25,835 nucleotides of DNA from Amylibacter sp. Its GTDB lineage: Bacteria; Pseudomonadota; Alphaproteobacteria; Rhodobacterales; Rhodobacteraceae. The stretch spans positions 1 to 25,835 of the forward strand of contig DAOUQS010000005.1 of the NCBI GenBank assembly GCA_030625465.1, read 5' to 3'. Positions 6,906-14,457 of the stretch are shown one piece after another (position 1 is the stretch's first letter; each line of letters starts with the position of its first letter). The position numbers and the translations under genes were made by a program. The notes beneath the pieces are model-generated. The model was not told the DNA's origin. It saw nothing but the letters and a program-made list of their open reading frames with translations, and searched no databases.

Positions 6906-8279
6906 CTAATCCGGAAGTGTTGAAGTTACAGCCTTGATGCTGTCGCGCAGTATCGCCTCAACCTCGGCAATCTGTTTTTCATCCATAATCAAGGTTGGAG
7001 ACAGGATCAGGATGTTCCCCAAGGGGCGCGCAATTAAGCCGCGTTTCTGGGCTTCTTGTGCAACCCGAAAGCCCACATCAGTCTCAGAACTGTATGCCTC
7101 TTTTGTGGCCTTGTCTTTGACAAATTCGATACCCATCATAAAGTGGCTGCCACGCACTTCGCCCACGATTTCTAGATCAGTCAGGCCGCGCAGGGCATTT
7201 TCGAAAATCTTGCCTGTGGTACGCACATTTTGCGGGATTTCATCGCGCTCAAGCACTTCAATATTTGCCAGTGCCGCCGCCGCCGCCGCTGGATGCCCCG
7301 AATAGGTCATACCATGCAGAAACATCGCACCGGGTTCCGAAATCACTTCATAAATCTCATCTGAAATAATTGTGGCCGAAAGCGGTTGATAACCAGAGGT
7401 CAAGCCCTTGGCAGTGGTGATAATATCAGGCTCAATACCGAAAACATCCTGTGAGGCAAACATATGGCCCAAGCGGCCAAAGGCAGTAACCACTTCATCG
7501 GATATATATTTGATATCATGGTCTTGGGTGATTTTACGCATCCGTTTGTGATAGCCGTCAGGGGCGACCAGAATACCGCCTGCGCCCATGATAGGCTCAG
7601 CGATAAATGTTGCGATATTTTCGGCACCTATATTTTTAATTGCATCCAACATGTCATCAGCCAACACATCCAGAAATTCAGCATCGGTCATCCCGTCTGC
7701 TTCGCGATACGCGTAAGGCGCGCGCAGATGGTGCACCAGATTTTCCGCAGCCGTATCCCAGTCTTCACTGTAGGCAGGTGTGGTCATCGCCATCGCAAGG
7801 TGGGTAGAGCCGTGATAGGCACCGATACGTGACAGGATTTTCTTTTTGTTCGGGCGGCCCAGACGGTTGTTATAATGATGCAACATGCGGATGGCCGTAT
7901 CGTTGGCGACAGAGCCGGAGTTGGCGAAATAAACCCGGTTCAAGTTACCGGGGGCCAAATGAGCTATTTTTTCTGCCAAGCGCGCGGCTGCGGGATGGGT
8001 GAAGTTGTAAAAGGTTGAATAATAATCAAGCGTTTTCAACTGGTTTGTAATGGCATCGATAATTTCGGGGCGCCCATGCCCCACATTCACACACCAAAGT
8101 CCGCCGATACCGTCGATCAAATCATTGCCTTCACTATCGGTTACATACGCCCCTTTGGCCGCGACAATAGCCGTGCGGGAAGCGGCTTGTTTCAGGCCGT
8201 CAAGATCGGCGAAAGACTGGATCAGATGTGCATCCTTGGTCAGGATTTCATCGGTGTTGAGTTTGGTGATCTTGTTCAT
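6906..8279 (-). CDS. Class III aminotransferase, probable putrescine/polyamine-pyruvate aminotransferase
   Basis: This 457-residue PLP enzyme of the omega-aminotransferase group has the cofactor aspartate in SDEVVTAFGRLG (Asp261) and the Schiff-base lysine in TTAKGLTSGY (Lys291). Other family features are NSGSVANDTAIR (120-131), GAYHG (153-157) and the C-terminal RPLGNILILSP segment. In this family a change of partners is easy, so the substrate comes from context: it sits in the polyamine transport operon, immediately before a PuuC-like dehydrogenase. That arrangement matches SpuC-type enzymes, which transaminate putrescine with pyruvate to give 4-aminobutanal and alanine. An AAAGGGA ribosome site about 7 bases upstream supports the ATG at 8277-8279. 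Alternatives are 4-aminobutyrate, taurine or beta-alanine aminotransferase; the class is certain, the amine is inferred. Confidence 0.88.
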   Translation of the reverse strand: MNKITKLNTDEILTKDAHLIQSFADLDGLKQAASRTAIVAAKGAYVTDSEGNDLIDGIGGLWCVNVGHGRPEIIDAITNQLKTLDYYSTFYNFTHPAAARLAEKIAHLAPGNLNRVYFANSGSVANDTAIRMLHHYNNRLGRPNKKKILSRIGAYHGSTHLAMAMTTPAYSEDWDTAAENLVHHLRAPYAYREADGMTDAEFLDVLADDMLDAIKNIGAENIATFIAEPIMGAGGILVAPDGYHKRMRKITQDHDIKYISDEVVTAFGRLGHMFASQDVFGIEPDIITTAKGLTSGYQPLSATIISDEIYEVISEPGAMFLHGMTYSGHPAAAAAALANIEVLERDEIPQNVRTTGKIFENALRGLTDLEIVGEVRGSHFMMGIEFVKDKATKEAYSSETDVGFRVAQEAQKRGLIARPLGNILILSPTLIMDEKQIAEVEAILRDSIKAVTSTLPD

Positions 8280-8395
8280 ATTTTCCCTTTAACCTCATAG
8301 TTCAACCTGTCGCTGCCCGAAACGGGTGCGAAAATGGTGTGTTATAAAACAGTGTGTTATGTGCGCGCCCCGCATTAGCTGCGGGGCGCAATGGA
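8280..8395 (-). promoter_or_regulatory. Intra-operon spacer with GC-rich hairpin and a 9-bp direct repeat
   Basis: The gap lies between the binding-protein gene and the aminotransferase gene. A perfect 10-bp stem (GCGCCCCGCA at 8365-8374, TGCGGGGCGC at 8380-8389, loop TTAGC) stands right after the binding-protein stop, without a T-run. Beyond it GTGTGTTAT is repeated at 8337-8345 and 8352-8360. By analogy with other binding-protein operons, the hairpin may stabilise the binding-protein message or attenuate read-through, so that transporter subunits are made in excess of the catabolic enzymes. The repeat could be a regulator site for a secondary promoter. Both roles are inference. Confidence 0.5.
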
Positions 8396-9430
8396 TTATT
8401 TTTTCAGGTTTGTCCAAATCGTGTCATAAACCTTTTGCACATCTTGCGTGCAGGCTTGGACAAAAGAACCAACCGGTGAAGCCGGTGGATTGGACTCGGG
8501 CGAGTTTTTCACGTCATCGCTTAAAAATGGCTCGGTTCCTGTGACACCTGCGGTGTATTGTGCATAGTTTGTCACCGCTGCGGCATTTTCCGGTTCAAGT
8601 AAAAAGTTCATGAACTTCAAAGCATTATCGCGGTTTGGGGCATCTTTCAGCAGAACCATATTATCCATCCAGACAACGTAACCCTGTTTCGGGAACGCAT
8701 ATTCAATATTGGCGCCTTCACTGCGTGCCTTGGCCGAAAAACCGCTCCAGATCATGCCGACGGCAGCGTCACCGGAAACCAGAACATCCTTGGCAATATC
8801 CGACCCGAACGAGGCCCAATACGGTTTGGCTTCCTGTACCAAAGCGTTCAGCGCTTTGAGTTGTTCACGGTCGGTTGAGCATTGCGGGATCCCCAGGTGC
8901 AACGACGCCAACGCCAGTAATTCACCTTGGCTGTCCAGCACGTTGATCTTGCCGCGCAGCTCTGCGGGTGGATTGAACAGAATGTCTGTGGTGTTGATGT
9001 CACCTTTATATACATCACGGTTCACGGAAAAACTGGTTGTGCCCCACTGATAGGGGATTGAGCTGTGACGGCCATTGTCAAAACTTACATCAACCCATTG
9101 CGGCATGATATTTCCGAAGTTGCTTAATTCGGATGGCGTGAACGTATCAAGCATACCTTCACCAGCCATGATCTCGACCATATAATCGCCGGGTACGGTC
9201 ACGTCATAACTGCCCAGCTTGCCCGCTTTTAAGGATGCCAGCATGGCTTCGTTGGAATCGAACGTATCCATCGTCACTTCAATGTCATATTCGGCGGCAA
9301 ATTTATCCAGTAATTCCTGCGGAATATATTCGAACCAGTGATAAACCGACAGCTTGCCTTCGGCATGCGCGGCACCCGCAGCCAGTGCCATCGCCAGTGC
9401 GGACGCTGTTATTTTCAGAAATGTATTCAT
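8396..9430 (-). CDS. potD: Polyamine ABC transporter periplasmic substrate-binding protein (PotD/PotF family)
   Basis: This 344-residue protein has a clear signal peptide (MNTFLKITASALAMALAAGAAHA, cleavage before EGK), so the mature protein is periplasmic. It then begins LSVYHWFEYIPQELLDKFAAEYDIEV, the usual opening of the PotD/PotF family, where an aromatic of the Y-x-W motif contacts the amine. Later segments (SYDVTVPGDYMVEIM, IPYQWGTTSFSVNRD, NVLDSQGELLALASLHLG, MIWSGFSAKARSEG) are also family-typical. A strong AAGGAGG ribosome site directly precedes the ATG, which fits a protein needed in excess. It follows the permease genes and is separated from the aminotransferase by a hairpin. Putrescine, spermidine or a related amine is likely; residue-level selectivity cannot be decided by eye. 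Confidence 0.92.
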   Translation of the reverse strand: MNTFLKITASALAMALAAGAAHAEGKLSVYHWFEYIPQELLDKFAAEYDIEVTMDTFDSNEAMLASLKAGKLGSYDVTVPGDYMVEIMAGEGMLDTFTPSELSNFGNIMPQWVDVSFDNGRHSSIPYQWGTTSFSVNRDVYKGDINTTDILFNPPAELRGKINVLDSQGELLALASLHLGIPQCSTDREQLKALNALVQEAKPYWASFGSDIAKDVLVSGDAAVGMIWSGFSAKARSEGANIEYAFPKQGYVVWMDNMVLLKDAPNRDNALKFMNFLLEPENAAAVTNYAQYTAGVTGTEPFLSDDVKNSPESNPPASPVGSFVQACTQDVQKVYDTIWTNLKK

Positions 9431-9456
9431 GTTATTCCTCCTTGGTTGATAGGTCG

Positions 9457-10266
9457 TTATTTCTTGTTCTGTCCCATCCGTCCGACCAGATAGGACAGGG
9501 TGACAAAAACCACGGATACCAGCAGCAGCAGGGTGGAGATTGCCATAATATTGGGTTTGATACCTTGTTTGACGGCACCGAAAATTGCGGTTGGCAGGGT
9601 TTCGATGCCAGCACCTTTGACAAAGTTGGTAATAATGAAATCATCAAGTGAGATGATGAAAGCTAGCAGAAATCCCGATATGATACCGGGTGTCATCAAC
9701 GGCAGCAAAATCAGGCGAAAGGCTTGAAAACGGGTGGCGTATAGATCAAGGGCGGCCTGTTCATAAACCTCTTCGATGCTTTGCATACGCGCCGCAATCG
9801 GCAGATAGGCAAAGGGGATGCAAAATACGATATGGGCGACCAAAATAGTCATATAGCCTGTGGTGAACCCGATCATTGAAAAGAAGACCAACAGGGCCAC
9901 GGCAGTAACGATTTCCGGCACCATCAGCGGCAGGTTAATCAGGGCAAAGCCAATGGATTTGCCGCGAAACTTGCCTGCGCGCAACATCGCGGTGGCCGCC
10001 ATCGTTGCGATTGAGGTGGATGAAATGGCGGCGGCCACAGCGATCAACAGCGAATTCAATGCGGCTTTCTTGAATTTCTGGGATTCAATGCCCCAGAACA
10101 CATCCTCATACCAGCGCAGTGATAAACCGCCCCAGTTGGTAATCGAATTGCTGTCATTGAATGAATAGATCATCACGATGATCAATGGTGCATAAAGCAG
10201 GAACAGGCACAGATACGTTATCGGCAGGAAGCCCGGAAAGTGGCGGATGTCAAGTTTCTTGGCCAT
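9457..10266 (-). CDS. potC: Polyamine ABC transporter permease (PotC/PotI type)
   Basis: This 269-residue inner-membrane protein has about six hydrophobic segments and the cytoplasmic EAA loop in [21 protein letters not shown]...LPLMTPGI, which docks on the ATPase. The segment [18 protein letters not shown] after the loop is characteristic of PotC/PotI. Its start overlaps the stop of the other permease by one base (TGATG at 10264-10268), showing translational coupling. It forms the translocation pore together with the PotB-like permease and would be energised by the ATPase at the head of the operon. The gene ends 26 bases before the binding protein. Confidence 0.92.
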   Translation of the reverse strand: MAKKLDIRHFPGFLPITYLCLFLLYAPLIIVMIYSFNDSNSITNWGGLSLRWYEDVFWGIESQKFKKAALNSLLIAVAAAISSTSIATMAATAMLRAGKFRGKSIGFALINLPLMVPEIVTAVALLVFFSMIGFTTGYMTILVAHIVFCIPFAYLPIAARMQSIEEVYEQAALDLYATRFQAFRLILLPLMTPGIISGFLLAFIISLDDFIITNFVKGAGIETLPTAIFGAVKQGIKPNIMAISTLLLLVSVVFVTLSYLVGRMGQNKK

Positions 10267-11189
10267 CAGCGCCTCCCTTCCTTGGATTGTTGACGGGCGT
10301 AATACGTCAATACAATCAAGACCATGGACAACAAGATCATTGAAACGGCGGCCCCGAACGGCCAGTTGCCCGCATTGCCTTTGAATTGTTCTTCAATCAG
10401 GGAACCAATCATAAAGTTCTTGGCACCGCCCAACAGATCAGGGGCAAGGAACGCCCCCAGACTGGGAACAAAAACCAGAATACAACCCGCGATGATACCA
10501 GGCTTTACAGTTGGCAGAATGATTTTTTGAAGAATTGTCAAGCGCGAAGCATAAAGGTCTGCGGCGGCCTCGGACAAGGAAAAATTATACCGTTCCACAC
10601 TGGCATAAATCGGCAAAACCATGAACGGCAGGTAAGAATAGAATAGACCTAATTGCACCGCAAAATTAGTATTGATGATGTGGATTGGGTCGGAAATAAT
10701 ACCCGTAGAGATCAGGAATTCGTTCATCGGCCCTGTGTCACGGATCAGGAATTTCATTGAAATAGTGCGGATCAGCAGATTCACCCAATATGGAATTGTA
10801 ATTAAAAACAACCAGATAGACCGGCTGTTCCCGGTGCGGGTGGCGATGAACCATGCGGTTGGAAAGCCGATGATCAGGCAAAAGAATGTGGCGACAGCGG
10901 CTTGCCAGATCGAGCGCCAGAATATTTTGATATAAGTCCATTCGATTTTGGCCGGATCATCACCGAACAGACCGCGATCAAAAAAGAACTGATCATAGGC
11001 GGCAAGGGAAAACTCCCAGATGATCCCGCCGCGAAACTCTTTGGTCAGGAAGGAATAGATCAGCATCATACCAACCGGCAGCACCAGAAAAAATCCGATG
11101 ATCAGCCAAGACGGCAGCATTAACAGATTGCCCAAGCCCGCGTAGGTGCTGTTGTTAGATGCTTTTGATGTGGTTAATGCACCTGCCAT
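10266..11189 (-). CDS. potB: Polyamine ABC transporter permease (PotB/PotH type)
   Basis: This 307-residue membrane protein is the larger of the two permeases. It begins with a hydrophilic tail of about 20 residues, then [26 protein letters not shown] as first helix, the usual form of PotB/PotH. The periplasmic loop after the first helix is long (about residues 50-85), and [13 protein letters not shown] is a family-typical later loop. The EAA loop is [27 protein letters not shown]. Its start codon shares a base with the stop of the ATPase gene (TGATG at 11187-11191), and its own stop shares a base with the next permease start. The three genes therefore form one coupled block. Confidence 0.92.
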   Translation of the reverse strand: MAGALTTSKASNNSTYAGLGNLLMLPSWLIIGFFLVLPVGMMLIYSFLTKEFRGGIIWEFSLAAYDQFFFDRGLFGDDPAKIEWTYIKIFWRSIWQAAVATFFCLIIGFPTAWFIATRTGNSRSIWLFLITIPYWVNLLIRTISMKFLIRDTGPMNEFLISTGIISDPIHIINTNFAVQLGLFYSYLPFMVLPIYASVERYNFSLSEAAADLYASRLTILQKIILPTVKPGIIAGCILVFVPSLGAFLAPDLLGGAKNFMIGSLIEEQFKGNAGNWPFGAAVSMILLSMVLIVLTYYARQQSKEGRR

Positions 11190-12256
11190 CAGTCTGCCAA
11201 CAGGCGCGCGGCACCGGCCTCGAAATTCAGGCCCACAACTTCACCAATGGCAGGGACATGGTTGTTTTCAGAGCTCTGCACCCGGACGGTGACCACTTCT
11301 TGATCATCCAATGTGACCTCGACATGCATGTCGGTGCCCAGATAAACTTGGCGCGAGGCTGTGCCTTGCAACAGACCTTTGGCTGGGCTGGTCATTGTAA
11401 CCCTTTCCGGGCGCACGGACAGATGCCCCACCCCTGTTCGGGCCCCGTCCGACGCAGGACAGTTAAACGCGACTCCATTGGGCAAGGTGCAGGTTGCCTG
11501 ACCCTTGCTGACATCGGTGACCGTGACATCAATCAGGTTGGTTTCACCGATAAAGCCGGCGACAAACTTGTTGCTTGGGGCCTCATAAATTTCACGTGCG
11601 GTTCCGACCTGCTGCAACTGCCCGTCCGCAATAACCGCAATGCGGTCGGACATGGTTAACGCTTCTTCCTGGTCGTGGGTTACAAAGATAAAGGTGATAC
11701 CCGTTTCATGCTGTATCTGCTGCAACTCCAAACGCACCGCTTGGCGCAATTTTAGATCAAGTGCTGACAATGGTTCATCAAGCAACAGCACTTTGGGGTT
11801 CGGTGCCAAGGCGCGGGCCAAGGCCACGCGTTGCTGTTGTCCACCGGAAAGCTGCGCGGGCAGACGGTCGGCAAAACTAGTCAGTTGCACCAGTTCCAGA
11901 ACCTCGCCCACACGGGCATTTGCCGTTGCATTATCCTGCCCAAGGCGTAACAAGCCGAATTTGACGTTGTCTGTGACGTTCATATGCGGGAACAAGGCGT
12001 ATTGCTGGAAAACTGTATTTATCGGGCGTTTGTTGGGCGGCAAATCGGCGATGTCCTCTCCGTAAAGCCTGATCGCCCCTTTGGTAATATCCTCAAAGCC
12101 CGCAATTGTGCGCAGCAGCGTTGTCTTTCCGCAGCCCGATGGCCCCAACAGGGTAAAAAACTCGTTATCCATAATACTTAGGGACACGTCCCGTAATGCA
12201 ACAAAGCTTCCGTAAAGCTTGGTCATTTTTTGAATGTCGATGGCAATATCTGTCAT
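11189..12256 (-). CDS. potA: Polyamine ABC transporter ATP-binding protein (PotA/PotG type)
   Basis: This 355-residue ATPase heads the polyamine operon. It has Walker A GPSGCGKT (38-45), Q-loop in VFQQYALFPHM, the canonical signature LSGGQQQ (136-142), Walker B LLLDEP (157-162) and His194 in FVTHD. The segment LPPNKRPINTVFQQYALFPHMNV is a strong marker of the PotA/PotG group. A TOBE-type C-terminal domain follows (LSVRPERVTMTS, then YLGTDMHVEV). The promoter must lie in the 101-base gap shared with the divergent LuxR-type regulator. The gene order ATPase, permease, permease, binding protein equals E. coli potABCD, but sequence features do not separate spermidine-preferential from putrescine-specific systems. 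Confidence 0.93.
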   Translation of the reverse strand: MTDIAIDIQKMTKLYGSFVALRDVSLSIMDNEFFTLLGPSGCGKTTLLRTIAGFEDITKGAIRLYGEDIADLPPNKRPINTVFQQYALFPHMNVTDNVKFGLLRLGQDNATANARVGEVLELVQLTSFADRLPAQLSGGQQQRVALARALAPNPKVLLLDEPLSALDLKLRQAVRLELQQIQHETGITFIFVTHDQEEALTMSDRIAVIADGQLQQVGTAREIYEAPSNKFVAGFIGETNLIDVTVTDVSKGQATCTLPNGVAFNCPASDGARTGVGHLSVRPERVTMTSPAKGLLQGTASRQVYLGTDMHVEVTLDDQEVVTVRVQSSENNHVPAIGEVVGLNFEAGAARLLAD

Positions 12257-12357
12257 TTACAACTAAATCCCCCCAGCGCTGTACAGGTACCCCTAAATCA
12301 GCTTTAATAAGAGTACATGCATTCAAGTCAGGGGTATATACCCCCAAAGAGGTATTC
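12257..12357. promoter_or_regulatory. Divergent promoter/operator region with palindromes
   Basis: These 101 bases separate the divergent polyamine operon and LuxR-type gene and must hold both promoters. Two perfect palindromes are visible: GGGGTATATACCCC at 12331-12344, only 14 bases before the LuxR-type start codon, and CTGTACAG at 12279-12286. A further TACCCC half-site lies at 12288-12293, matching the arms of the first palindrome. The first palindrome would overlap the core promoter or leader of the regulator gene, which fits autoregulation. The second cluster is about 25-35 bases before the potA start codon. I could not assign convincing -35 and -10 boxes. Binding by the neighbouring LuxR-type protein is inferred from position. 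Confidence 0.5.
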
Positions 12358-13167
12358 ATGCAGGTTTTCGCAGAAACAGAAGAATCCCAGCTTGCAACAG
12401 CAATCGCAAGCCTCAATACCAGCGAATTTCCGAACAGGTTAAACGCTTGGCTGCAAACCTGTTTGCCCTATGATAATATTACAATTCTGGCTTATTTTCA
12501 GAACCAGCGGCCCGTATCTATGATGTTTAAAAACCACCAACCTAAAGTTCATGAAAACATAAGTCAGGTTTATCTGGCGGGGGCATATCTATTAGATCCA
12601 TTTCACGACCTGCACGTCAATAATGCACCTGCCGGGGTTTATCGGCTTAGCGACATCGCACCTGACAAATTCCGCAGAAACCAGTATTTTATTGAGTATT
12701 ACAGAAATACAACCATGGTGGATGAGCTTGCATTTATATCTTATCCCTCACCTAATATTTCGCTGCATGTCTGTCTTGGGCGTGATAGCAACTCCAATAA
12801 ACGTTTTGCAATTCGAGAAATAGCCAACGCCCATCGATTATCGCCGCTGGTTACAACATTAACATCTGTTCACTGGAAGGGGCTAATGCCCGAGGGAGAG
12901 AGCGCTGAAGGCGAATTTGCTTCCAATCTAATCAAGGCCACCGATCGGGCACATGGAATTTCTCTTAGCCCCAGACAAGCAGAGGTCACCATGCTTGTCC
13001 TGCGAGGCCACTCTTCAGTTTCAATCGGGTTGAGATTGGGGATCAGTTATCAAACAGTTAAAGTATTTCGCAAACAATTATATCGAAAGTGCAAAATTTC
13101 ATCTCAGGCAGAGTTGTTTAATCTAATGCTTCCAATACTCGGGTCGCTATCAGAAAGCCGAAAGTAG
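12358..13167 (+). CDS. LuxR-type HTH transcriptional regulator
   Basis: This 269-residue protein ends in a LuxR-type DNA-binding domain at about 202-258: LSPRQAEVTMLVLRGHSS, then IGLRLGISYQTVKVFRKQLYRKCKISSQAEL. The N-terminal 190 residues are not recognisable by eye as a phosphoacceptor domain, and I could not identify the acyl-homoserine-lactone residue set. The start at 12358 is chosen because AGAGG stands 6 bases before it; the frame is open back to 12196, but that would run through the divergent promoter region and into the opposite potA gene. The gene is divergent from the polyamine operon, so control of polyamine uptake is the natural guess, with the N-terminal domain perhaps sensing an amine or related metabolite. 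This is inference. Confidence 0.87.
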   Translation: MQVFAETEESQLATAIASLNTSEFPNRLNAWLQTCLPYDNITILAYFQNQRPVSMMFKNHQPKVHENISQVYLAGAYLLDPFHDLHVNNAPAGVYRLSDIAPDKFRRNQYFIEYYRNTTMVDELAFISYPSPNISLHVCLGRDSNSNKRFAIREIANAHRLSPLVTTLTSVHWKGLMPEGESAEGEFASNLIKATDRAHGISLSPRQAEVTMLVLRGHSSVSIGLRLGISYQTVKVFRKQLYRKCKISSQAELFNLMLPILGSLSESRK

Positions 13168-13241
13168 ACCGTCAACCATCCGATCAGAATACAGAAAAAG
13201 TGTTCTTGTTCCGGCCATTGTGATGTCAGAATAGTCACCAA

Positions 13242-13264
13242 GGGGTTGCCTAACCCCATTTATT
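13242..13264 (+). terminator. Probable intrinsic terminator after the LuxR-type gene
   Basis: A 6-bp stem GGGGTT-GCCT-AACCCC (13242-13257) is followed by ATTTATTT, a fair T-rich tail. It lies 74 bases after the LuxR-type stop codon and ahead of the LysR-type gene, so the two regulators are probably separate transcripts. The stem is short but GC-rich. Confidence 0.55.
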
Positions 13265-13374
13265 TGCGCGATCTAGCACAAAGGTGAAATGCTCCTTACC
13301 CCGCTCAAGCGACTTTCTTCTAACAAGACCTTGCTGTAACCTATACTCAGTAGACCTAAGAAAGGGCCATCCGA

Positions 13375-14331
13375 ATGTTACTTCGCTTTACACTTCGACA
13401 GCTGGAATATTTTGTGGCAGTCGGTGAAATGGGAAGTATCGCGTTGGCATCTGAAAAAGTCGGCGTTTCATCCCCTTCCATTTCGTCAGTAATCAGCCAG
13501 CTTGAAAGTGGATTCGGTCTCCAGTTATTTATTCGAAAACACGCGCATGGCTTGTCACTGACCCAAGGTGGGCGGCAATTTCTGGTGCAGGCTAAAAAAG
13601 TTTTGGCTACAGCCGAAGAGATGAACGGCTTGGCAAGCAATATTTCCGGACATGTTCAGGGGCCGCTGAATGTCGGGTGTTTGTCAACATTCGCACAACT
13701 GGTCCTCCCACAATTACGCCGCCGGTTCGAGGCCAAGTTTCCCCAGGTTCGTATCAAACAATCCGAACTGCATCAGGCGGCGATTTTCGAGTGTTTGCAG
13801 AATGCTGAAATTGACATAGCACTGACTTATGATCTGAATACTCCGTCAGATATTACCTTTGTGCCAATGCTGAAATTACCGCTTTATGCCATGCTTTCGA
13901 TTTCACACCCATTGGCCGCGCGCGCGCAGCTATCCCCCGAGGATTTGGCCGATTTCCCGATGATTTTGCTGGATATTCCCTTTAGCGCTGACTATTTTTT
14001 ATCTTTCTTCCACGCCGCTGGGCTAAAACCAAACGTGACTGAACGAACCCAGGACATGGCTGTCATGCGGTCGCTCGTGGCAAACGATTATGGTTATGCT
14101 TTGGCCAACATCAGAACATTTTCAGACAGATCACCTGATGGCAACAGGTTAAAGTTCATACCGTTGACGGGGTCATTACGCCCTCTGCAGTTGGGCATCG
14201 CCTATTCAAAAGCTACCCATATGACTCGCACGGTTCAGGCATTTCTGGATCACTGTTTTGAAGTGGTCTCATCCGGAGATGTTCCAGGGTTGCATGTGAT
14301 GGAAAATCGCTCTGGCACTCAAGACAACTAA
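13375..14331 (+). CDS. LysR-type transcriptional regulator
   Basis: This 318-residue regulator has the standard N-terminal winged HTH (about 5-64): LRQLEYFVAVGEMGSIALASEKVGVSSPSISSVISQLE, then LFIRKHAHGLSLTQGGRQF. An inducer-binding domain of two lobes follows from about residue 90 (GPLNVGCLSTFAQLVLPQL onward). The C-terminus has a short polar extension after the family end. The preceding 207-base gap holds the terminator of the LuxR-type gene and, near 13342, a TATACT hexamer that could be a -10 box without a good -35. The gene is co-oriented with the catabolic operon 126 bases downstream and is its best candidate regulator. The inducer is unknown; if the operon handles lactams or omega-amino acids, one of those would be expected. 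Confidence 0.93.
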   Translation: MLLRFTLRQLEYFVAVGEMGSIALASEKVGVSSPSISSVISQLESGFGLQLFIRKHAHGLSLTQGGRQFLVQAKKVLATAEEMNGLASNISGHVQGPLNVGCLSTFAQLVLPQLRRRFEAKFPQVRIKQSELHQAAIFECLQNAEIDIALTYDLNTPSDITFVPMLKLPLYAMLSISHPLAARAQLSPEDLADFPMILLDIPFSADYFLSFFHAAGLKPNVTERTQDMAVMRSLVANDYGYALANIRTFSDRSPDGNRLKFIPLTGSLRPLQLGIAYSKATHMTRTVQAFLDHCFEVVSSGDVPGLHVMENRSGTQDN

Positions 14332-14457
14332 TGACTTAGGCTTACCATAACTCTGGCTTTGAAAAACAATATTTTTCAGAACCCGATTTTCATGGAATAT
14401 AGTTAATAACGGCGCCGATTCTACTTAGATGCTCCCGCTTTAACAAATAGGCCAGAC
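14332..14457 (+). promoter_or_regulatory. Leader of the catabolic operon with a candidate LysR operator
   Basis: The gap between the LysR-type gene and the aminotransferase holds one clear dyad, TGAAAAACAATATTTTTCA (14360-14378), with perfect 7-base arms around a 5-base centre. LysR-type proteins bind AT-rich dyads containing T-N11-A, and this site lies 79 bases before the operon start codon, a usual distance for the activation/recognition site. The ribosome site of the aminotransferase is weak (TAGGCC). No confident promoter boxes were found. Confidence 0.5.

Noticed and set aside
12196..12357. Longer N-terminus for the LuxR-type regulator starting at 12196
   Set aside because: It would begin inside the opposite potA gene and cross the divergent promoter region; the start at 12358 has a good ribosome site.
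13168..13374. A small gene in the gap between the two regulators
   Set aside because: No open frame with a ribosome site and sensible composition was seen; the gap is explained by a terminator and the LysR promoter.
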